Source: Gnetum montanum | Lineage: Eukaryota; Streptophyta; Gnetopsida; Gnetales; Gnetaceae | Assembly (NCBI GenBank): GCA_015680685.1 | Contig: MNCI01000984.1 | Location: 210,547 to 274,546, forward strand | DNA length: 64,000 nucleotides | Reading direction: 5' to 3' | Shown here: positions 56,341 through 64,000 of the stretch, piece after piece | How the letters are laid out: each line of letters opens with the position of its first letter | Numbering within the stretch: the stretch's first letter is position 1 | Translations under genes and position numbers: made by a program | Notes under the pieces: generated by a model | Told to the model about the DNA's origin: nothing | Databases searched by the model: none | The model's input: only the letters and a program-made list of their open reading frames with translations

Positions 56341-57160
56341 TCTCTAAAAAGAATTCTAAAACTGGTTTGATAGATCCAACCGATTTGAGCATATATAAGT
56401 AAAAATTTCAATTTCAATTTCATTTATATTTTCATTAATTTATTCTATTGTATTTCCAATTTTGGAAAAATTTTTGCTTATGTAGTTAGCTTGGTGATGA
56501 AGAAGGATTTGCATATTTTCATTCATTTGTACTATTTTATTTCAAATTTTTGAAATTTTTTTTCATAAGTAGTTAGCTTGTTATTTGAAAAGGATTTGTA
56601 ACCAAGAGGTCTCCCAGTTGAATTACACTTAAGGTATTATTGTATTCCTCTTAATTCTTAGTGTGTATATAGTTAAATAATTATAGGTTCTAGTACCCCT
56701 TTGTAATTTAACTAATTTTGTTCACTTTTTAAACCTATTTTTCCTATTAACTTTTTTTTTGTAATGGTTCCATTATCTATTCTTTTGCAATTTTTATTTT
56801 GGTCGAGAGGCCAACTCGTCTCATAGGATAGGGGGGCAAGGGGAAGTGGATTTGTCGCCCTCCATATTCTCATAGGATAGGGGGGAGGGGGAGTGGATTT
56901 ATCGCCCTCCAAGTAATGCCCTCCACATCATGCGCCACATAAGATCCCATAAAATGGGAAAAAACATGAATCGAAGAGCCACACCTTTTCATATTCCTGT
57001 TGCATAGAATGTGAACCAAAGAGCCATAGCTTTTCATATTCCCGCTGTATACATAAAAAGGCCAAACACAACCAAATGCAGAATGGGAATGGGAATGGGA
57101 ATGAGAATTCCATTTCCATTCTGTCTTTGTCTCTGTGTACAACTACTACTATAGGCCGCC
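56341..57160. other. No gene recognised
   Basis: AT-rich to about 56,800. Then two copies of CTCATAGGATAGGGGGG (56,819 and 56,871) and two near-copies of AGAGCCACACCTTTTCATATTCC (56,980 and 57,020). GGGAAT repeated four times at 57,084-57,105. Confidence 0.4.
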
Positions 57161-57908
57161 TAGCCCAACCAAATCAACTTTGATGATGCCAGCTTTGGAG
57201 CTTTGCTAGAGTGCTGGAAAGGCACCTACAATGGTGGCCCATGCTTCAATTGCAATAATAAGCTCATCGACATGTGCTTCTTCAACCAAGGAAGCAATAA
57301 GGTAGTAGGCCAGTCAGCCCTTACTGCATCCTCACTCAACAAGAGGGCCATGACATGCACATGTCATCAACAATCATTGGCAATGCCGTGGTCGACGTCA
57401 ACGTGCTTGGCTATGCCAACGACACTACCCGCTGCATGGCCCGACTTGCACAGATCACCATCTACAAGGTCTGGTGGGACTATGGCTACTTTAGCTCCGA
57501 CATCCTTGTAGCCATGGATGCCACTCTATCCGACGATATTGACATGCTTTTGCTCTTGCTTAGTGACAACCCGTAGTAGTACTACTCCAATAGCATCATC
57601 ATCAACGCCTTCACCATTGCAGTCCACTGCCACATCTTTGTCGCTTGCTCGACTGAAAACTGTAGACACAGCACCAACATCACCTCAAATCTCATGCCAT
57701 GGATCATGACCATCATTGCTAGCACCCTTGATCGTGACTTTCTAGCCATCACGATGCTCGTTGATGGCAGCAAGTATGTCAGAACCTCACTCTAATATGG
57801 GGAACTACTACTGGAAGATCCAAATCTCACACTCATTTATGTTGGAAACACTAGCCTCGATGCTAATGGAAATGCGAACTTCTATACCTATGGTAGCTTG
57901 GACCCCAG
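57161..57908 (+). pseudogene. Subtilisin-like protease (subtilase) fragment
   Basis: Plus-strand pieces: NFDDASFGALLECWKGTYNGG, FNCNNKLI, then GHDMHMSSTIIGNAV (catalytic His of GHGTHT kept, the Gly and Thr lost), VLGYANDTTRCMA, ITIYKVWWDYGYFSSDIL, AMDATLSDDIDMLLLLLSDNP, IIINAFTIAVH, IFVACSTEN, LMPWIMTIIASTLDRDFLA, GNTSLDANGNANFYTYGSLDPRG. These are the consecutive motifs of plant S8 subtilases from the end of the propeptide junction to the start of the PA insert. A frame change near 57,350 and stops (57,574; 57,796) break it. The catalytic Asp region, the catalytic Ser region and the C-terminal domain are absent. Subtilases are secreted serine proteases. Confidence 0.82.
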
Positions 57909-58904
57909 AGGTAGAGGAGGTGTGAATCATAATACAATTTTTGTTATAATAACTAAAAGATCTCTTCATTTAGGTTTCTTTTTTTTTTATAAAATTTATA
58001 TATGAATTAGGCCAATATGTTTCTTGAGTAGCTTTTTTTGAATGTATGTTTTAAGCATAAAATTTTGCAAGCAAGGGTAGGATGAGGAGTAGAGCTAGAG
58101 ACAATTGAGGAAGGATAGTAGTGGCTACAATTGAAGCTGCAGATTGAAGGGAAGGGTCTTCTAAAGTTTCTGTATCAACAATAGCCTTTGGTTATTGGAA
58201 TCTCTTTCTAAAAACAAACTTTCTGCCAGTCTTTTTTTGTGTGTTTTTGTTAATTTTTTATAGTGAATTGTACTGTGTTAAACATTACATTTTGATGATT
58301 TTATGTAATTTTCATAGTTTCACTTCAAGCTAAGCTCTTCTATCATCAGCACTTAGCATGCTTTCCTATACATTTGCATTCACAATGCAAAAACATTCCA
58401 AAGTTTGCTTCTATTCTTTTTTTAATACTTTCTGAAGTGGCAGAGAATTCTAAAATTGTAATTTTCTGCTACTATCTTAAGTAATCTTGTTTTGCTACAC
58501 CCTTTTTCAATGTAAAGAAACATTTGTCAGTTCATGTTCTCTTTATCTCTTTGTATATTTTGTGTACGTTTTATCATTTCTATAGTTGTGCTTTGAAATT
58601 CAATAGTTACCATGGAGTAGATGTGTTTAGTTGTTATGATTGTAACTGCTTTTTCATTTGCAATATGTATTTTAATAAAATGCAAAAGGGTTAGCATTTT
58701 TGCTTGCACATGAAAATTATTATCCAATTTGAGATGTCGGCCTAATGTTGGTTATAATTTTAACAATTTTTCCTACTTTTTGGGAGGACTTAAAGAGTTC
58801 AAATTTGATAATTTCTTCTTACCTTCTCACATGTAGTGAGGCCTTTTCTTTATGTACATATTATTTGATTGATGCAATCTAATGGATGATATGGTTGCTA
58901 ACTT
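57909..58904. other. No gene recognised
   Basis: AT-rich, no coding similarity. Separates two subtilase pieces. Confidence 0.4.
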
Positions 58905-59046
58905 AGTAAATTTTAAAAACAAGAACTTCTGCACCTCTGGCAACCTAGACCCCGGGAAGATCTCCGGTAAGATCATGTTGTGATGATCTTAGCCAATGCC
59001 GAGGAAAATGGCGACAAGCTCTCCATCAATGCACATGTCTTTCCAT
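58905..59046 (+). pseudogene. Second subtilase fragment
   Basis: NKNFCTSGNLDPGKISGKIML, then MILANAEENGDKLSINAHVFP. In plant subtilases these flank the LC.RG...R...K...V..AGG segment of the PA insert, here deleted. The first words repeat the region where the fragment at 57,161-57,908 ends (NANFYTYGSLDPRG), so the two pieces overlap in the alignment and come from two copies, not one split gene. Confidence 0.75.
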
Positions 59047-59670
59047 AATCATAAATAACCAATTATTTATAAATCTCCCCTAGCCAAAGAGTGATTGCAA
59101 AGGAGCTAATGATTATATTTATCTCAATTATTTATAATCTAGATTATATATAATAATATATTTATAATCATACACATAAATGATTATATATAATGATTAT
59201 ACACAGTTCATCATAAATAAAGTCAGTTATTTATAATCATTTCATTATATATATCTTATGGATAATGCTAACCGAGATATAATCATTATGGGTTAGCATT
59301 ATGAATGAATAAATAATATCTCTAACATTATGGATTATGAGTAATATTTCATCATATATTGGCTTTATTTATTATGAAATGTTTACCATTTAAATGAATC
59401 TTATAATCCATAATATCTCAAATTATAATTATGGATTATTGCTCTAATTATAATAATCTCATAACATTTATTAGATTCCACAATAATTATAATATAATAA
59501 TTATGAATGAGGTGTTAGCATCATTCATATCTTGTTCATTGTAACAATAATGTCAATATACAAAAGTCCATGATATAATAATAACATTATTTATGCATTT
59601 GTAACATGATTTTCTATATCTCCACGAACGAATATGCATTACAAATATATGTTGCAGTGGCAATTTAGTT
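59047..59670. other. AT-rich simple sequence
   Basis: Built from ATAATCAT, TTATAAT and similar words in both orientations. No gene. Confidence 0.5.
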
Positions 59671-59935
59671 TGATCTCTTCGTATTCCCTCACGTGCATGC
59701 GGCACATGCATAGGAGCTAAAGAATCAATGTAGGGGAGTTGAATCTCTACTTGATTAATGTTCCCTAATCCCTAAGCTTCTCATTTGTCTCTTTGTATTC
59801 TTTCACATGCACACACCACATGCAAGGGAGCCAACGAGTCATCGCAGGGGAGCCGAATCTCTATTCAATTGACACCCCTTGACCCTTGGGCTCCCCATTC
59901 ATCTCTTTATACTTCCTCATGTGTAGGGCTCAACG
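59671..59935 (+). repeat. Direct duplication of about 125 bp
   Basis: CACGTGCATGCGGCACATGCA...AGGGGAGTTGAATCTCTA at 59,690-59,750 recurs as CACATGCACACACCACATGCA...AGGGGAGCCGAATCTCTA at 59,810-59,865, and CTTCTCATTTGTCTCTTTGTA as CTCCCCATTCATCTCTTTATA. The flank at 59,935-60,050 is (TATTAT)n-like. Confidence 0.7.
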
Positions 59936-60049
59936 TGGGTAATAATGAATATTTATTATTATAAATGGTGGGTAATATTAAATATCTATTATTATTATAA
60001 ATGGTGATTGTTACAATTACAGTAATACTAAATATTATTATTATTATAA

Positions 60050-60200
60050 NNNNNNNNNNNNNNNNNNNNNNNNNNNNNNNNNNNNNNNNNNNNNNNNNNN
60101 NNNNNNNNNNNNNNNNNNNNNNNNNNNNNNNNNNNNNNNNNNNNNNNNNNNNNNNNNNNNNNNNNNNNNNNNNNNNNNNNNNNNNNNNNNNNNNNNNNNN
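60050..60200. other. Assembly gap (N)
   Basis: 151 undetermined bases at the edge of a tandem repeat. Confidence 0.99.
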
Positions 60201-61065
60201 TTCATCAACAAATATGAAATATATAAACTTTTATTTTAACCAATTTATGTTTACTAGTATATATTATTTGGAATGCAAATAGTCATGATAACTTAAAAAA
60301 TAAAAAAAATAATTAAATTCTACTCATAGCCCGCGAAACCGCTACACAAGAGAACTTACAGGTCTTATGTTTGTTGCATTATCTGGAGTCAAGACCATTG
60401 ATTCTTTAAAGATTCATCCTCTTTTTCATGTGCAAAGATACAGAAAGAATTCAGATGTTAAACATCTCCAAAGTAGAATTGCACAAGAAGTTCATTTTGC
60501 TCAGTTGGAGAATTAGGCATATTGAGTTCACACTTATCAATGTATTTTGCCTTTTGCTCAATCCTATTATACAACCGTGTAACGTTTGTTGCAATAATTG
60601 TGCAATGTATTCCTTTATCAACATATACAAAATATATAAATTTTTACTTTAACCAATTTATGTTTACCGATATATATTATTTGGAATGCAAATAGTGATG
60701 ATAACTTAAAAAAAAATTAAATTCTACTCATAGGCTGCGAAACCGCTACACAAGAGAACTTACGAGTCTAATGTTCGTTGCATTATATAGAGTCAAGACC
60801 ATTGATTCTTTAAAGATTCATCCTCCTTTTCATGTGCAAAAATAGAGAAATATTTCAGATGCTAAACATCTCCAAAGTAAAATTGCACAAGAAGTTCATT
60901 TTGCTTAGTTGGAGAATTAGGCATATTAAGTTCACACTTATCAATGTATTTTGCTTTTTGCTCAATCCTATTATACAGCTACGTAATGTTTGTTGCAATA
61001 ATTGTGCAACGTATTCCTTCATCAACATATACGAAATATATAAACTTTTATTTTAATCAATTTAT
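60201..61065 (+). repeat. Tandem repeat, unit about 405 bp, two full copies plus the start of a third
   Basis: TTCATCAACAAATATGAAATA (60,201), TTTATCAACATATACAAAATA (about 60,613) and TTCATCAACATATACGAAATA (about 61,018) mark unit starts. Inside each are GCGAAACCGCTACACAAGAG, ATTCATCCTC.TTTTCATGTGC and TCTCCAAAGTA.AATTGCACAA. Unit spacing measured from the latter is 404. Short open frames in the units have no recognised relatives and are not kept intact. The left edge runs into the N gap. Confidence 0.85.
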
Positions 61066-61216
61066 ATAAGCAAACCGAGATGGTAAAACTAAATTGGGTA
61101 AGTGGTAGAGAAACAGAGGAGGAGTGAGTGATTCCGTTTTTAGTTATCTTGTTACCTCGTTCAGTAGTCGGGCTTCGTTAACATCATTTTTTTTAAAAAA
61201 TCATCTTGGCCAATTT

Positions 61217-61241
61217 ATATATATATATATATATATATATA
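61217..61241. repeat. (TA)n microsatellite
   Basis: About 12 TA units. Confidence 0.95.
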
Positions 61242-61607
61242 TCTAAGTTGGTATTTATAATTTTTTCCATCTTATTGCTTAATTAAAAATGTAAAAAAAA
61301 ATTAGAACATAAGCAAAGTAGAAAAATAAGTAGATGTAATCTTAACAAGTAAAAAAAGAAATTAATTTAAAAAGGGAAAAAATAGAACGAGCAAATTAGA
61401 AAAAGATGTACTCCCAATTGGACAAAAAAAAAGGAATTTAATTCCAAAAGGGGAAAACAAACATGAACAAATTTTATAGTCGCGTGTGTGCAGGTCGAAA
61501 ATTTACAATAGGTGCACCTAAAAAACAGAGAAAAACAATTTAATTCTAGTAAGAAAAAATAGAACACGCACAAATTAAGTAGATCCATGACTACCATGCA
61601 TAAAAGT

Positions 61608-61712
61608 TAAAACAATAAACTAAAATACATTTGTTAAAGGTTTTTATTTATTTATTTAGTTAAAACAATAAACTAAAATACATTTGTTAAAGGTTTTTAT
61701 TTATTTATTTAT
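61608..61712 (+). repeat. Tandem duplication of about 54 bp
   Basis: AAAACAATAAACTAAAATAC and the following ATTTGTTAAAGGTTTTTATT occur twice in a row, the second copy ending in an extra ATTT unit. No gene in 61,066-61,830. Confidence 0.85.
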
Positions 61713-61839
61713 TATGTTTTAAACCGTAGTTGTGTCGGTTAGGTTGAGAAATTTGAGTTTACTAAACCCACGCATGTGTCCAGAGTTAGGATCATGCATT
61801 TGTTCCATATGGTATCCAATGATGCTCCTTTTTGGTAGA

Positions 61840-62140
61840 ATGACAGAGCCATAAAGGTAAGCATTGGAATTTAGAGGAATATCACTCTCAGGCCGGAACA
61901 GATTCCTCCCTATCCTATGTCATACACCCGCGATTTTTCAACCAAAAAGAAACTGGGTGCTTTCCCAATTCCCAGTTCACACTTTTTAACACTCTTTTAG
62001 TCTTGCGTTGTATCCTATAAAGGTAAGCATCACAATTCAGAGGAGGATCACTCACTCACGTAAGGACAGATTCCTCCTTATTCTGGCCTGTCATACACCC
62101 GGGAGCTTTCAATCAAAATGAAATTGGGTTGTATTCCCTA
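61840..62140 (+). promoter_or_regulatory. Direct duplication of about 165 bp upstream of the GDSL gene
   Basis: ATAAAGGTAAGCAT, TTAGAGGA.ATCACTC, GGACAGATTCCTCC-TAT, TGTCATACACCCG and AAA.GAAA-TGGGT occur in order at 61,851-61,955 and again at 62,016-62,130. The position 400-680 bp upstream of the start codon makes it a candidate promoter feature. Confidence 0.6.
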
Positions 62141-62389
62141 AAATCCGAATGAATTCAACGTGGACGATACTGAGACATTCATAAATGTACGCTGTAGTGG
62201 ACGTCAATCATAATGATCTGCACTGGATTTAGGTTTGGCAGTCTTAATGGCTGCTAATTTGCCTTACTACACTGGTAGTCTCTGGATTACGTCTTGACAA
62301 GACTGCTACAATTTCTGGTATTAGTACTGTTTTTGGTCTGTTATGGCTATGTAGCCTATGTTGATATACATGGCATCTGAGATATAGGA

Positions 62390-62400
62390 CTAATATATAG
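62390..62400 (+). promoter_or_regulatory. Possible TATA element of the GDSL gene
   Basis: CTAATATATAG lies about 140 bp before the start codon. Other AT-rich words are near; the choice is weak. Confidence 0.3.
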
Positions 62401-62531
62401 TTTTCCAGGAACTACAAGTCAATTCTAACTTGGTTTCCTTGATGGTTTAGCCAGTGTTCTTTCAGGATAAAGGACACGAATGGGTTCTGAGCGAGGAAAA
62501 CATTTTCAGAGTGGTGTTTGGCCTACGAGAG

Positions 62532-63577
62532 ATGGAGCAGAAAACAAGGCAAGCGTGCAGGAATCTCTGTGGGTTCATTGCTGCTTTGATACTAGTTTCT
62601 TCGAGGCTAGAAACAGTTCATGGCAAGTGCAGTTTTCCTGCAATTTTCAACTTTGGCGATTCCAACTCGGACACGGGTGGATTCTATGCTGTATTCCCAC
62701 CTTTGACACCTCCCTATGGAATGTCATACTTCAAGAAACCCGCAGGAAGGGCTTCTGATGGGCGTCTTGTGATTGATTTCTTGGGTATTAACTGTTGACC
62801 TTTTAGCTGTTTTTTGCTTTCGGATCCGAGTAGTAGTAGCGTCATTGAAATATTGAATGTTATGAAAATGAACTCAGGAGCGACAAGTTGCAATGATTGG
62901 TCAGAATCCATTGATCAGTGCCCAAATGGGGCCAATAGTCACCCTGGTTTTTGTTGTCTCTGTCTTTTTATGATTATCTTCTGATTGATTAGAATCAATC
63001 CAGAAATGGTCATTCTTCTTTGATTTTTATAGCAAGCTGTGGTAAAAGGAGGAGATCCAGCTAAATCATCCTTTTGCAAGTGGGTTTTTCCTCTCAATGC
63101 TTCCTAGTAAGGAAGACAGGCTTTTCTTGCTGGGATAAACTGTTGGTAATACTATCAGGCCGAATACGTTACCTATGTTAAATGTTTGCAAGCTTCTTAT
63201 TAGGATCATTTTGCTTATTGTTTTCCAGTAAATTTGACTGTTTCTGTTGTAGAATCAGCTCTTTTAATTTTTCATGGTTTGCAAGATTCTATGTAATTCA
63301 ATATTGAGTGCATTGTCCTGAAATGCTGTTAATAGTTTTTGCAATGTGCATTTGACTATTTGAGCAGCTCAGGCTCTAGGTTTGCCGTTTCTGAGTCCAT
63401 ATCTTCAGTCAATAGGCTCTAATTTCATCCACGGAGCCAACTATGCCTCTGATATGGGAACAGTTCTCAAACCAAACACTTCACTTTTTGTATCTGGAAT
63501 CAGCCCTTTGTATCTGGGAGTTCAGCTCGAGGAGATGCAGGATTTCAAAAGCCGGGTTCTTGATTTATTGTCCAGAG
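62532..63577 (+). CDS. GDSL esterase/lipase, exons 1 and 2 (gene continues past the window)
   Basis: Exon 1 is 62,532-62,784 and exon 2 is 63,368-63,577; both introns are phase 1. The donors are TTGG|GTATTA and AGAG|GTAAGG, the acceptor TTTGAGCAG. The ATG at 62,532 is chosen because it opens a signal peptide (hydrophobic LCGFIAALILVSS, likely cleaved after VHG). Mature protein begins KCSFPAIFNFGDSNSDTGG: block I with the nucleophile Ser in GDSN. Then PPYGMSYFKKPAGRASDGRL, DFLAQALGLPFLSPYLQSIG (joined across intron 1) and NFIHGANYASDMGTVL, the oxyanion Gly block. These are the usual first two exons of plant secreted SGNH lipases; the remaining blocks (GQNDL and D..H) must lie beyond 64,000. 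No stop or frameshift. By wording it is nearest the fucosidase/ENOD8-like GDSL group, a judgement from memory. Substrate cannot be told. Confidence 0.92.
62785..63367 (+). other. Intron 1 of the GDSL gene
   Basis: 583 bp, GT-AG, T-rich 3' end (GACTATTTGAGCAG). No other feature. Confidence 0.85.
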
Positions 63578-64000
63578 GTAAGGATTGGTATCTTCATTTT
63601 TAAAAACATCTGGGATTTATACGATTTATGTGGCATTTTTACAATCATTGTAATTATCGTATATTGAAGGACAGTACAAAGCCTTGACTTCCATATTACT
63701 GCATTTTACCCTCTGATGGTTTCCAGTGATAAAGATTTGTGGGATGCATCCTGCAAGTTACAGGTGCAATCCCTAGATGTTTGGAATATATGGCAATTAA
63801 TAAACACCTACACTAAATACTATCCAACAGATCCCTAGGGTTCCACATAAGTACCAGAAAATTCAGTAGGATCATCATGTTGGCAGTGTGAACATGTACA
63901 TATTGTATTACGGTACTATGTAAACGTTGTATTTGTATTTTGGTTGTTCCGAGTAAGTAATTTGGATCTACATCAGCCTAGATATCTATGAAGTATTCAA
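63578..64000 (+). other. Start of intron 2 of the GDSL gene
   Basis: Opens GTAAGG. No sequence matching the third exon (GQNDL region) was found before the window ends. Confidence 0.7.

Noticed and set aside
60428-61056. Two similar 74-residue frames, possible small gene family
   Set aside because: They lie in successive units of the 405-bp repeat, start differently and have no recognisable relatives; similarity is explained by the tandem duplication.

Overview
This is nuclear DNA from a seed plant with a large, repeat-rich genome. Almost all of it is decayed LTR retrotransposon, the introns of the few host genes follow plant GT-AG rules, and the recognisable host proteins (GDSL esterase/lipase, subtilase, CCR4-type deadenylase) are plant-like. 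A gymnosperm would fit, but the sequence does not fix the species. Runs of N mark assembly gaps. By eye, repeat copies differ mostly by C/T and G/A changes.

Region 1 (1-35,060) is a deep nest. A LINE reverse transcriptase remnant (2,886-3,134 and 33,953-34,350, minus strand) is split by LTR element C (3,135-33,952). C has direct LTRs, a worn initiator-Met primer site and no recognisable gag or pol. It carries an intronless CCR4-type deadenylase reading frame, which looks like captured host cDNA. That frame is split by element A (6,274-32,132, minus strand), a giant Ogre/Tat-like Ty3-gypsy element with gag-protease, RT, two RNase H domains, integrase, and a 38-bp tandem repeat over the pol stop. 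Between protease and RT, A holds about 6 kb carrying an intron-bearing gene on the opposite strand (about 14,060-18,541). Its introns are GT-AG and phase-compatible. The 5' LTR of A is split by B1 (24,882-31,960), an Athila-type element with gag and protease but no RT to integrase. The left edge holds pieces of two further Athila-type copies, and 34,366-35,060 a worn LTR.

Region 2 (35,744-55,384) is an Athila-type cluster. An inverted 3' end (E: LTR plus third ORF, minus strand) abuts a plus-strand pol (D: RT, RNase H, integrase, third ORF, 3' LTR). D is interrupted in its RNase H region by gag-only element B2 (41,438-47,663), flanked by a perfect 5-bp target duplication. The third ORF resembles the putative plant transposon protein domain and has coiled-coil stretches.

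Region 3 (55,385-62,300) is mostly non-coding: a C-like internal fragment, tRNA-like short repeats, two broken subtilase pieces, and tandem repeats including a unit of about 405 bp beside an assembly gap.

Region 4 (62,532-window end) holds the one apparently intact host gene, a GDSL esterase/lipase whose first two exons lie in the window. Its upstream region contains a direct duplication of about 165 bp.
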